A stretch of 52,316 bases of DNA, from the NCBI GenBank assembly GCA_050049775.1, contig JASFVP010000021.1, positions 1 to 52,316 of the forward strand, written 5' to 3'. A model generated the notes under the pieces. The model was not told where the DNA came from. It saw only the letters and a list, made by a program, of their open reading frames with translations, and made no database searches. The DNA comes from JABDQZ01 sp050049775. GTDB taxonomy: Bacteria; Pseudomonadota; Gammaproteobacteria; Chromatiales; Chromatiaceae. Every line of letters starts with the position of its first letter. Position 1 is the stretch's first letter. The translations under genes were made by a program, and so were the position numbers. This document shows, in pieces, positions 15,850 to 23,854 of this stretch.

Positions 15850-16998
15850 ATGTCTCTGCGGCATCTGTTCATCATCACGCTGTCGCTGCTTGTCAACAGC
15901 GTCTGGGCTAACGCCTGGGCCGACAGCGGCCGCGTCTGGCGTGTCGGCCCTGGCCTGCAGTACGAAACCCCGGGCCAGCTGCGCAAGCTGGTGCGCGATG
16001 GCGATACCATTGAAATCCTGCCCGGCACCTATCTCAACGATAGTGTGGTTTGGCATCGCAATCGCCTGACTTTTCGCGGTGTCGGTGGTCGACCGCATCT
16101 GCAGTTTGACGCACACGGCCGCATCGGCAATGGCAAGGCCATCTGGGTGATTGGCGGCGATGATGTACTGGTTGAGAACATCGAGTTTTCCGGTGCCAGG
16201 GTGCCGCATCTCAACGGCGCCGGGATTCGCGTCGAAGGCCGCAACCTGACGGTGCGCAACTGCCATTTTCACCACAACGAATTTGCCATCCTGAGTGGCC
16301 GTATTGATGGCCGCTTGACGATCGAAAACTCTGAATTCGGTTATCAGCATCGTGAAGGGCGCTTTGCCCATGGCGTCTATGTCGGCGACGTCAACCGGCT
16401 GGTGTTTCGTGGCAATTATGTGCATCACTCCGATGAAGGCCATCATCTGAAAAGCCGTGCACGCATTAACGAGATTGCCTACAACCGCATGACCGATGAA
16501 CGCGATGGCAATTCCAGTTACCTGATTGACCTGCCCAATTGTGGTCGCTCGGTGATCATCGGTAATCTGCTGCACCAGGGTGCGCACACCGCCAATAATT
16601 CGGCCATTGCCTATGGTGCGGAAGGCTGCAAGGACAAGCCAAAATCGTTGCAGGTGCTATTCAATACCTTCGTCAATGACAATCCTCTGGGCGGCAATTT
16701 CGTGCGCAACTGGACCGATACGCCGGTGCTGGTCAGTAATAACCTGCTGTTCGGAACCGGCCTGTTGGCAGAAGGGCCGGTGCAGGCGGTCAGTAATCTC
16801 AACAATGCCGAACCGGGCTTGCGGGATGTAGCCGGGTTCGATTACCAGCTGCTGCCGGGGTCGCCGGCGATTGATGCCGCTGACCCCGATAGCCAGCAGC
16901 CGCTATGGCAGTACCGCCACCCGCTGCAACTCGAGCCACGGCCAACGGTCGGGCAGACAGACATCGGCGCTTACGAGTACGACACCCCGGCGGATTAA
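15850..16998 (+). CDS. secreted right-handed parallel beta-helix protein
   Basis: The protein has 382 residues. A signal peptide ends near AWA-D (about residue 25). The rest is a ladder of short, Asn/Gly-rich repeats (VLVENIEFSG, LTVRNCHFHHNEF, LTIENSEFGY, LVFRGNYVHHSDEG). This is typical of the right-handed beta-helix of polysaccharide lyases and epimerases. The end (SPAIDAADPDS, then TVGQTDIGAYEY) is a common closing motif of such proteins. It begins two bases after radA, so it is translated from that transcript, and the glucan synthase follows 110 bases later. A role in modifying or binding exported polysaccharide is inferred. Confidence 0.8.
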   Translation: MSLRHLFIITLSLLVNSVWANAWADSGRVWRVGPGLQYETPGQLRKLVRDGDTIEILPGTYLNDSVVWHRNRLTFRGVGGRPHLQFDAHGRIGNGKAIWVIGGDDVLVENIEFSGARVPHLNGAGIRVEGRNLTVRNCHFHHNEFAILSGRIDGRLTIENSEFGYQHREGRFAHGVYVGDVNRLVFRGNYVHHSDEGHHLKSRARINEIAYNRMTDERDGNSSYLIDLPNCGRSVIIGNLLHQGAHTANNSAIAYGAEGCKDKPKSLQVLFNTFVNDNPLGGNFVRNWTDTPVLVSNNLLFGTGLLAEGPVQAVSNLNNAEPGLRDVAGFDYQLLPGSPAIDAADPDSQQPLWQYRHPLQLEPRPTVGQTDIGAYEYDTPAD

Positions 16999-17057
16999 AA
17001 TCCCGCCGCTCACACAGGAATATTTTTCGTAACTGCGATTGGCATCACAACGGGACA

Positions 17058-17077
17058 ATATTAACCAACGTTAATAT
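17058..17077. promoter_or_regulatory. inverted repeat upstream of the glucan synthase
   Basis: Perfect 8-bp arms ATATTAAC and GTTAATAT surround CAAC, 31 bases before the ATG. The size and AT-rich symmetry suit a repressor or activator site, but no regulator is known. Confidence 0.4.
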
Positions 17078-17108
17078 GTGGCAACTTTAATTCGCCCGGC
17101 CCGCACGG

Positions 17109-19772
17109 ATGTTTCGCCCCAATATTCTGATCACCAGCATCATCGCCCTGTTGACCATCGGTCTGTGGGCCTTGCTCAACCACGCCGCTGATGAGCCGCC
17201 CTGGCCGGAGCGCGTCCAGGGCTTTTCGTTTGCGCCGATGCGCGCCGAACACGATCCACTCAAGGGCATCTACCCGAGCCAGGAACAGATTCAGCAGGAT
17301 TTGCAGTTGCTGGCCGGCAAGGCGCACGCGATCCGTACCTATTCAGTCGCCGATACCCTGGGACTGATTCCACAGCTGGCGGCCGAGCAGGGGCTCAACC
17401 TCGCCATGGGCGCCTGGATAGGCAATGACCTGACGGCCAATGAACAGGAGATCAAACAACTCATCAGCCTGGCGCGACGCCATCACCGCAATATCGTGCG
17501 CGTGATCGTTGGCAACGAGACCCTGCTGCGTGAGGAAGCCACGGTCGAGCAGATGATCGATTATCTGGATCGGGTGCGCGAAAAAGTCTGGGCGCCGGTC
17601 AGCCTGGCCGAGCCCTGGCATGTCTGGCTGGAATATCCGGAACTGGCCGAGCATGTGGATTACATTGCCGCGCACATGTTGCCGTACTGGGAAGGTATCG
17701 ATGTCGAACAGGCGGTCGATTATGTCATGGCGCGCTATGCCGATCTGCAAAAGGCGTTTCCGGACAAGCCGATTGTGATCAGCGAAGTCGGCTGGCCGAG
17801 CAACGGTCGACCGCTCAAACAGGCGGTGCCATCAGTGGCCAACCAGGCGACTTTTCTGCGACGTTTCCTGTCGCAAGCCAACCAGCAGGGGCTGGTGTAT
17901 TACGTCATGGAAGCGTTTGACCAGCCGTGGAAGCAGTCACTGGAAGGTGCGATCGGTACCTACTGGGGCGTTTATGATATTCATCGCCAGCCCAAGTTCA
18001 CTTTTACAGAGCCGGTTTCGACCTTGCCGCAATGGCGTGAACTGGCGGTGATCTCCGCCCTGATCGGCGTACTGGTGTTGACGTTTCTGTTTCGCGACAG
18101 CCATGGCCTGCGTTCACGCGGACGCAGTTTTCTGGCGGTGATCGCCTATGGTGCGGCGACCGGTGCGGTGTGGATTGTGTATAGCTACACGCAACAATAC
18201 ATGACCCTGGGCAATGTGTTGCTGGGTGTCTTGCTGCTGGTCGGCATGCTCGGTGTGCTGGTAGTGTTGCTTGCTGAAGCGCATGAATGGGCCGAAGCCC
18301 TGTGGCTGGGTGAATGGCGACGCACCATCAAACCGCGTCCGGCCAGCGATGCGCCGCAACCGATGGTGTCGATTCATGTACCGGCCTATAACGAACCGCC
18401 GGACATGCTCATGCAGACACTCGATGCACTGGCGCAACTCGATTACGACAACTACGAAGTGCTGGTGATCGACAACAACACCAAAGACCCGCAGGTATGG
18501 CAACCGATCCGGCAGCATTGTGAAATGCTGGGTGAACGCTTCCGTTTTTTCCATGAAGACCAACTCGACGGCTTCAAGGCCGGCGCACTGAATCTGGCGT
18601 TGCGCCACACATCGGCCGATGCGCAAATCATTGCCGCCATCGACAGTGATTATCAGGTATCGCCAAACTGGCTGCGTGAGCTGGTCTCGCAGTTCGAGCG
18701 TCCGGAGATTGCGGTGGTTCAGGCACCGCAGGATTACCGTGATGGTGCGGAAAGTTGTTTCAAGGCCATGTGCCTGGCCGAGTATCGCGGTTTCTTCCAC
18801 ATCGGTATGGTCACGCGTAACGAACGCAACGCCATTATCCAGCACGGCACCATGACCATGGTGCGGCGTAGCGCACTGGAAGAAGTTGGTGGCTGGGGCG
18901 AGTGGTGTATCACCGAAGATGCCGAGCTGGGCTTGCGCCTGTTTGAACGCGGTTACGAGGCGACTTATGTGCCGCACAGCTTCGGTCGCGGGCTGATGCC
19001 GGATACCTTTATCGATTTCAAGAAACAACGTTACCGTTGGGCCTATGGTGCAGTGCAGATACTCAAACAGCATTTCGGTGAGCTGCTGAAGATTCGCAAC
19101 AGCCGGCTCAATGCCGGACAGTGTTATCACTTTGTCGCCGGCTGGTTGCCGTGGTTTGCCGACGGCTTCAACCTGCTGTTCAACCTGGCGGCGATCGTCT
19201 GGTCGGTCGGCATGATTCTGGCGCCAGCGTATTTCGGCGCGCCGTTGCCGATCCTGGCTGTTTTGCCACTGGCCCTGTTTGTTTTCAAATTGCTGAAGAT
19301 GTTTTTCCTGTACCGCCGCCGTGTATCGGCCACGGTGCGGCAAAGCATTGCGGCGGCGCTGGCCGGTCTGGCGTTGTCGCACACCATTGCGCGTGCCATG
19401 TTGAGTGGTCTGGTATCGAGCAAACTGGCGTTTTTCCGCACACCGAAACAGGCGTCACACCACGGTTTGCTGCGTGCCCTGGCGGATGCACGTGAAGAGA
19501 CGATGTTCGTGCTGACACTTTTGCTGGCCGCGATCGTGATTCTGCTACAGCAAGGTGATCGATTGCCGGATGCGCGCATCTGGTCAATCGTGTTGTTGTT
19601 ACAGGCGATCCCCTATGCGGCGGCGTTGTTGTTGTCGGTGATCAGTGCGTTTCCACGCCTGCCGGCGTCATTGGTGGGACCGATGGGGCAGTTGCGTTGC
19701 AGTCGCCGGGAGTTTACGGAAGAACCGTCCAGTCTGCCGGCGACAAGGCTGATCACGCCGAACAGGACCTAG
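17109..19772 (+). CDS. membrane GH17-GT2 beta-glucan synthase, NdvB-like
   Basis: This is an 887-residue fusion. After a membrane anchor (about 7-24), a GH17 domain (about 35-300) carries the acid/base E137 in VGNETL and the nucleophile E226 in ISEVGWP. Membrane segments (about 312-392) lead to a GT2 synthase domain (about 415-650) with DSD at 512-514, TED at 602-604 and QRYRW at 640-644. More membrane segments follow. The same order is found in the Pseudomonas NdvB-type synthases, which make cyclic or branched beta-1,3/1,6-glucans in the periplasm. The GT2 part would polymerise UDP-glucose, and the GH17 part would branch or cyclise the chain. Its stop overlaps that of the convergent chemoreceptor gene. 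The exact product is inferred. Confidence 0.88.
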   Translation: MFRPNILITSIIALLTIGLWALLNHAADEPPWPERVQGFSFAPMRAEHDPLKGIYPSQEQIQQDLQLLAGKAHAIRTYSVADTLGLIPQLAAEQGLNLAMGAWIGNDLTANEQEIKQLISLARRHHRNIVRVIVGNETLLREEATVEQMIDYLDRVREKVWAPVSLAEPWHVWLEYPELAEHVDYIAAHMLPYWEGIDVEQAVDYVMARYADLQKAFPDKPIVISEVGWPSNGRPLKQAVPSVANQATFLRRFLSQANQQGLVYYVMEAFDQPWKQSLEGAIGTYWGVYDIHRQPKFTFTEPVSTLPQWRELAVISALIGVLVLTFLFRDSHGLRSRGRSFLAVIAYGAATGAVWIVYSYTQQYMTLGNVLLGVLLLVGMLGVLVVLLAEAHEWAEALWLGEWRRTIKPRPASDAPQPMVSIHVPAYNEPPDMLMQTLDALAQLDYDNYEVLVIDNNTKDPQVWQPIRQHCEMLGERFRFFHEDQLDGFKAGALNLALRHTSADAQIIAAIDSDYQVSPNWLRELVSQFERPEIAVVQAPQDYRDGAESCFKAMCLAEYRGFFHIGMVTRNERNAIIQHGTMTMVRRSALEEVGGWGEWCITEDAELGLRLFERGYEATYVPHSFGRGLMPDTFIDFKKQRYRWAYGAVQILKQHFGELLKIRNSRLNAGQCYHFVAGWLPWFADGFNLLFNLAAIVWSVGMILAPAYFGAPLPILAVLPLALFVFKLLKMFFLYRRRVSATVRQSIAAALAGLALSHTIARAMLSGLVSSKLAFFRTPKQASHHGLLRALADAREETMFVLTLLLAAIVILLQQGDRLPDARIWSIVLLLQAIPYAAALLLSVISAFPRLPASLVGPMGQLRCSRREFTEEPSSLPATRLITPNRT

Positions 19773-20914
19773 AACAGATCCACGTCACCCTTGCTTTCGT
19801 TCTGATCCTGTGAAGATTCGAGCATGAGCTGCTGGTACTGGCGGCCCAGGCTGTCGAGTTCATTCAGCACGGCCAGGCTGGCGTGTTCCATGGCGGAAAG
19901 CGCCTCGATGCAGCCATCGTGGTCACCCTGGTATTTGGCCAGTACCGCCTGTTTGCCGCTGGCATGCATTTGTTTGTGCGGTGCCTGGATATTTTTGTAA
20001 GCCGGCTGGTTGGACAGTTGCTGGCCTTTGCCCTGGTGCAGCCAGTTGCCAAGGCGGCAATCATGGTGGCTGCTGAAGTCGTCCGCCGCCTTGTTTTCCA
20101 TACCGATGATGGTGCGATAAATGTCCATCTTGAACAGGATGTGATCCATCTTGACGGCACCGATGAACGAATCGGAAGTGGAGTGGGTAATGACATTGGT
20201 CATGTTATCGGCCAGTACCACCACTTCATCGATCACATTGCCGACGGTTGCGACGGATGAGCCCATGGTTTCCATGGACGCGACGATTTGGTCAAAGTTT
20301 ACCCGTGTGGAGTCGGAGTGACGGTTAATGGTCTGCACGTATTCCTTGATTTCGTTGGTGGCTTCCGAGGTGCGGCTGGCCAGTGTGCGTACTTCATCGG
20401 CGACCACGGCGAAACCACGGCCCTGCTCACCAGCACGGGCGGCTTCGATGGCGGCATTGAGCGCCAGCAGGTTGGTCTGGTTGGAAATGTCGGTAATGAT
20501 GTCGGTGAACTGATTGATCCGCTGGGTGGCTTCTTCGAGTTGCTGCACCGATTCGAGACTGCGTTGGGTAATGTCGTCGAGTTGCTGAATATTACCGCTG
20601 ATCTGCCCCAGAATCATAGTGCTTTGCTGAAACAGGCTGGAAGTTTCACGCAATTTTGATTGCTCGGCATCCAGGGTTTCGGAAGAGTGCACGGCACTGT
20701 CGCGCACCATGTTGAGTGATTCCGAAATTCCGGCAAAATGCGTGACTTCGGATGCGCTGTGCGCAACCTGTTCAAACAGGTCCTTGAGGACATTGCGGAA
20801 CCTCTGATTCTCCTCGGTCAGTTGCGCAAGCTGTTGCTCGTAATGGAGTTTTTGGGCACTGAGTTCGTCAAGCTGTTGCTGCTGCGTATCGCTTTTGTTT
20901 TTCCTGAACCACAT
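19769..20914 (-). CDS. soluble chemoreceptor with C-terminal CZB domain
   Basis: The protein has 381 residues and no membrane segment or signal peptide, so it is cytoplasmic. An N-terminal coiled coil (about 10-50) precedes a methyl-accepting signalling domain (about 60-245). The conserved hairpin tip (about 145-180) includes NLLALNAAIEAARAGEQGRGFAVVADEVRTLA. The end is a CZB zinc-binding domain with H258, an HxxCxxGxWL-type motif around H283/C286, and H313/H317. CZB receptors sense zinc or, through the zinc-bound cysteine, hypochlorous acid. A near-perfect sigma-28 promoter precedes it, placing it in the late flagellar regulon. It converges on the glucan synthase with overlapping stop codons. 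Confidence 0.93.
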   Translation of the reverse strand: MWFRKNKSDTQQQQLDELSAQKLHYEQQLAQLTEENQRFRNVLKDLFEQVAHSASEVTHFAGISESLNMVRDSAVHSSETLDAEQSKLRETSSLFQQSTMILGQISGNIQQLDDITQRSLESVQQLEEATQRINQFTDIITDISNQTNLLALNAAIEAARAGEQGRGFAVVADEVRTLASRTSEATNEIKEYVQTINRHSDSTRVNFDQIVASMETMGSSVATVGNVIDEVVVLADNMTNVITHSTSDSFIGAVKMDHILFKMDIYRTIIGMENKAADDFSSHHDCRLGNWLHQGKGQQLSNQPAYKNIQAPHKQMHASGKQAVLAKYQGDHDGCIEALSAMEHASLAVLNELDSLGRQYQQLMLESSQDQNESKGDVDLF

Positions 20915-21004
20915 AAACTGACTTTTCCTTGTGCTGGGCAGTATGTCATGTTGTTTCGGCCGATGTGGACAAAACTGAAGGCTGAATTGTCCGGATTATT
21001 GCTC

Positions 21005-21031
21005 CTATCGGCCGGCGGCGGTGTGGCTTTA
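21005..21031 (-). promoter_or_regulatory. sigma-28 (FliA) promoter of the CZB chemoreceptor
   Basis: On the minus strand TAAAGCCA (21031-21024), exactly 11 bases, then GCCGATAG (21012-21005). The consensus is TAAAGTTT-N11-GCCGATAA. The -35 overlaps the stop codon of hslO. Confidence 0.8.
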
Positions 21032-21904
21032 GTGCCTGGTTTTGCGGGTGGCGGGGCTGATGCCCGGACTGAATATCTGGCTGACGTCGACGGTGTCAAA
21101 ACGGTAACTGGCATTGCAGAATTCACAGTTGATTTCCACTGTCCCCAGCTCCTGCAGAATGCTGTTGATTTCGTCTGCGCCGAGCGCCTGCATAATCTGT
21201 TCGCCACGCTGGCGTGAGCAGCCACAGGCGAAACGCAGCGGTTCGGATTCAAACACGCGCAGCGTTTCCTCGTGAAACAGACGCTGCAGCAATGTCATCG
21301 AGGGCAATTGCAGCAGTTCGCTGGCAGTTACGGTATCGGCCAGTTGCAGCATGCGCGGCCACAGATCGGCATCCGGGCTTTCGCCAGGTAATTTTTGTAT
21401 CAGCAGGCCGGATGCGGATTGCTCGTCACAGGCCAGCCATAACTGGGTCGGAAATTGCTCGGACTGTTCGAAATAGGCCTGCAGTGCGGCGGCAATGCTG
21501 TTACCTTCCAGTGGCACAATACCCTGATGCGGACGGCCTTTGCCGGTATCGATGGTGATCACCATGCTGTTGCTCTGAAATAATTCGGCAAGTTCGGTGT
21601 CTGCGGGGATATCGTTGTCGGCCTGGCGAATGATGCCGCGCACCGTTCTTTGTGAGGTGGCTTGTACCACCAGCATGTGTAACACACCGCTGCCACGGAT
21701 CTGTAACGTGATGCCGCCATCGATTTTGAGTGTGCTGGCCAGCAGGGAAACGGCGCTCAGGGCATGACCGAGAATGGTGCGGGCCTGGCCGGTGGCGCCG
21801 CTGCGTTGCAGGATGTGGCGCCAGCTGGCGTCGAGCGAAACTAGTTGGCCGCGAATCGGGCTGTCTTCTACGATAAAGCGGAGAATCTGGTCATGGTCCT
21901 GCAT
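21029..21904 (-). CDS. hslO: redox-regulated chaperone Hsp33
   Basis: Hsp33 (291 aa; E. coli 292) is a holdase switched on by oxidation and unfolding. The four zinc cysteines are C227 and C229 (CGC) and C260 and C263 (CEFC), the CxC-x30-CxxC pattern that releases zinc on disulfide formation. The N-domain motifs RGQLVSLDASW and ILGHALSAVSLLASTLK, and the GKGRPHQGIVPL segment, are present. It lies 49 bases after the PilZ gene on the same strand. Its 3' end holds the promoter of the CZB chemoreceptor. Confidence 0.95.
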   Translation of the reverse strand: MQDHDQILRFIVEDSPIRGQLVSLDASWRHILQRSGATGQARTILGHALSAVSLLASTLKIDGGITLQIRGSGVLHMLVVQATSQRTVRGIIRQADNDIPADTELAELFQSNSMVITIDTGKGRPHQGIVPLEGNSIAAALQAYFEQSEQFPTQLWLACDEQSASGLLIQKLPGESPDADLWPRMLQLADTVTASELLQLPSMTLLQRLFHEETLRVFESEPLRFACGCSRQRGEQIMQALGADEINSILQELGTVEINCEFCNASYRFDTVDVSQIFSPGISPATRKTRH

Positions 21905-21922
21905 GCCGTTATTCTAGAATGA

Positions 21923-21941
21923 ATGGCGCTGTAAGCGCCAT
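21923..21941. terminator. hairpin between PilZ gene and hslO
   Basis: Perfect 8-bp arms ATGGCGCT and AGCGCCAT surround GTA, directly after the PilZ stop. There is no real T run, so termination may be partial. Confidence 0.4.
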
Positions 21942-21953
21942 GTGTGTTGGATC

Positions 21954-22334
21954 TTATAGCTGCGGTTCGGCCAGGTGTTCGAGTTCGCGATGCAGCAATT
22001 CACTGTCGCCAAGATTGAGCTCAACCAGGCGTCTCAGGTGTGTGATGCTGTCCATGTCGATGTGTTCGCGCTTGAGGCCGACAAGATTGCCATTGATGTG
22101 TGAAATGCTGCATTGCATGCGGATGTGGGTTTCCTCGTCATCCAGGTCGATGTCGATATCGACCTGCTTGCCGATCTGCGGTGTCCATTGATCGACCAGG
22201 CGAATCAATGCGCCGTTCAGTGAAATGTCGACCAGTTGTGATTCGATGCTGTGCTCCTCGCAACTGAGGGTGACGGGGGCTTCAAAAAAAACGCGATGGA
22301 AGTTGCGGCGATTGTCCTGGGTGGAATCATTCAT
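21954..22334 (-). CDS. PilZ-domain protein (c-di-GMP receptor)
   Basis: This 126-residue protein starts at ATG 22334; the longer reading frame upstream is unlike the family. It is a single PilZ domain with the ligand motifs RRNFHR (RxxxR type) near residue 9 and DISLNGA (D/NxSxxG) about 30 residues later. PilZ proteins bind c-di-GMP and control motility or polysaccharide export. A C-terminal helix (about 95-126) extends the domain. It lies between a CNNM transporter gene and hslO, close to flagellar genes. The output partner is unknown. Confidence 0.88.
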   Translation of the reverse strand: MNDSTQDNRRNFHRVFFEAPVTLSCEEHSIESQLVDISLNGALIRLVDQWTPQIGKQVDIDIDLDDEETHIRMQCSISHINGNLVGLKREHIDMDSITHLRRLVELNLGDSELLHRELEHLAEPQL

Positions 22335-22399
22335 GATTATCTGCTGTCTTGTGGTCCTTGCTACAGTATCGACCAGAATAGCCGATTTTTTAACGCCGG

Positions 22400-23665
22400 T
22401 CAGATTCTTCTTTTGTGTGGCAGGATTTTGACGACCTTGACGACGTTGTTCTGTATTTGCAGGATCTCGATCGGGTAACCGGCGATCAACAGGCTGGTGC
22501 CGGTGTCGGGAATGGATTCCATGTGCTCGAGGATCAGGCCATTGAAGGTTTTCGGGCCGTCGGTTGGCAAATCCCATTTCATCTTGCGCACCAGCTCGCG
22601 CACATTGGCGTTGCCGTTGACCAGGTAACTGCCGTCGCCCTGGTCCTGCACGTCATTGAGCTGGTCCAGCGGGTCGGTGACGAATTCGCCGACGATTTCC
22701 TCGAGCAGATCGCCCATGGTGACCAGACCCTGCAGGTCGCCGTACTCATCCACCACCAGGCCGATGCGGCGGCGTTCACGCTGGAAGTAAATCAGCTGGG
22801 TGTTCAACGGCGTGCCTTCCGGGATGAAGTAGGGACTGCGAATCAGCGAACGCAGCGACTCCTTGTCGAGCGCATTGTTGGCCATTAACTGCATGCAACG
22901 GCGCAGGTGAATGAAACCAAGAATCTTGTCGATGGTGCCTTCGTACACCGGGATGCGGGTGTAGTTGGTGGTCTTGATGAACTGGATGATGTCGTCCATC
23001 GGTTGTTCCATGTCGATGGCGTCGATCTCGTTGCGCGGGATCATGATGTCATCCACGGTAACCTTTTCCAGGTCGAGAATGTTGAGCAGCATCTTCTGGT
23101 GATTGGCCGGAATCATCATGCCGGCTTCATTGACCACGGTGCGCAACTCCTCCTGACTCAGGGTTTCATTGCTGTTGGCGTTGACGCGAATACCGACCAG
23201 TTTGAGTACGTTGTTGGCCACGCCGTTGACCACCCACACCAGCGGATACAACACCAGCAGCAACGGCGTATAGATCCAGGCGGCCGGAAACGCCAGCGTT
23301 TCCGGCGACAGCGCCGCCAGGGTTTTTGGCGCGACCTCGGCAAAAATCAGGATCACCAGCGTCAGCACGCCGGCGGCAATGGCGATATAGGCTTCGCCGC
23401 CAAGGCGCAAGGCAATGATGGTCGACAGCGAAGAGGCCAGGATGTTGACGAAGTTGTTGCCGAGCAGGATCAGGCCAATCAGGCGGTCCGGGCGTTGTAA
23501 CAGGCGAGCGGCGCGTGTGGCGCCCTTATGGCCGCTGTCGGCCAGATGCTTGAGCCGGTAGCGGTTCAGGGTCATCAGCGCGGTTTCGGAACCGGAGAAA
23601 AATGCTGACAGCATAATCAGCACAGCCAGTGAGCCAAACAGCACACTTAAGGGAACATCATTCAA
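22400..23665 (-). CDS. CNNM/CBS-domain transporter, CorB (YfjD)-like
   Basis: The protein has 421 residues. An N-terminal DUF21/CNNM membrane domain (about 1-185) has four hydrophobic stretches and the SAFFSGSETALM, LLGNNFVNI and FAEVAPKTLA motifs. A tandem CBS pair (about 205-330) is followed by a CorC/HlyC domain (about 345-415, DGSYLVNGNANVREL). The family includes bacterial CorB/CorC and eukaryotic CNNM proteins, linked to Mg2+ export. It is divergent from fleQ and probably has its own promoter in the 189-base gap between them. Confidence 0.92.
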   Translation of the reverse strand: MNDVPLSVLFGSLAVLIMLSAFFSGSETALMTLNRYRLKHLADSGHKGATRAARLLQRPDRLIGLILLGNNFVNILASSLSTIIALRLGGEAYIAIAAGVLTLVILIFAEVAPKTLAALSPETLAFPAAWIYTPLLLVLYPLVWVVNGVANNVLKLVGIRVNANSNETLSQEELRTVVNEAGMMIPANHQKMLLNILDLEKVTVDDIMIPRNEIDAIDMEQPMDDIIQFIKTTNYTRIPVYEGTIDKILGFIHLRRCMQLMANNALDKESLRSLIRSPYFIPEGTPLNTQLIYFQRERRRIGLVVDEYGDLQGLVTMGDLLEEIVGEFVTDPLDQLNDVQDQGDGSYLVNGNANVRELVRKMKWDLPTDGPKTFNGLILEHMESIPDTGTSLLIAGYPIEILQIQNNVVKVVKILPHKRRI

Positions 23666-23766
23666 TTTGGGAAAGTCGGGTTGCCAGAGACACTGCTAGT
23701 TTCCGTAGCGTGGCGATGGGTGTCAAGCCTACGTGCCGGCCGGTAGAGCAATGCAGCGACATTTTT

Positions 23767-23795
23767 TTGACATTTGCGAAATCGGGTGCTTAACT
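23767..23795 (+). promoter_or_regulatory. candidate sigma-70 promoter of fleQ
   Basis: A perfect TTGACA (23767-23772), a 17-base spacer and TTAACT (23790-23795) with a TG just upstream (extended -10 type). The -10 is weak. Confidence 0.5.
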
Positions 23796-23854
23796 TCACA
23801 CAAATATCGGATTCCAAAAGAAATTATAAGAATAACACCAGGCAGGGGAGTAGT

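Noticed and set aside
18114..19382. 422-codon minus-strand ORF
   Set aside because: It is antisense to the GT2 domain of the glucan synthase and is Gln/Arg/His-rich, as expected of a shadow frame.
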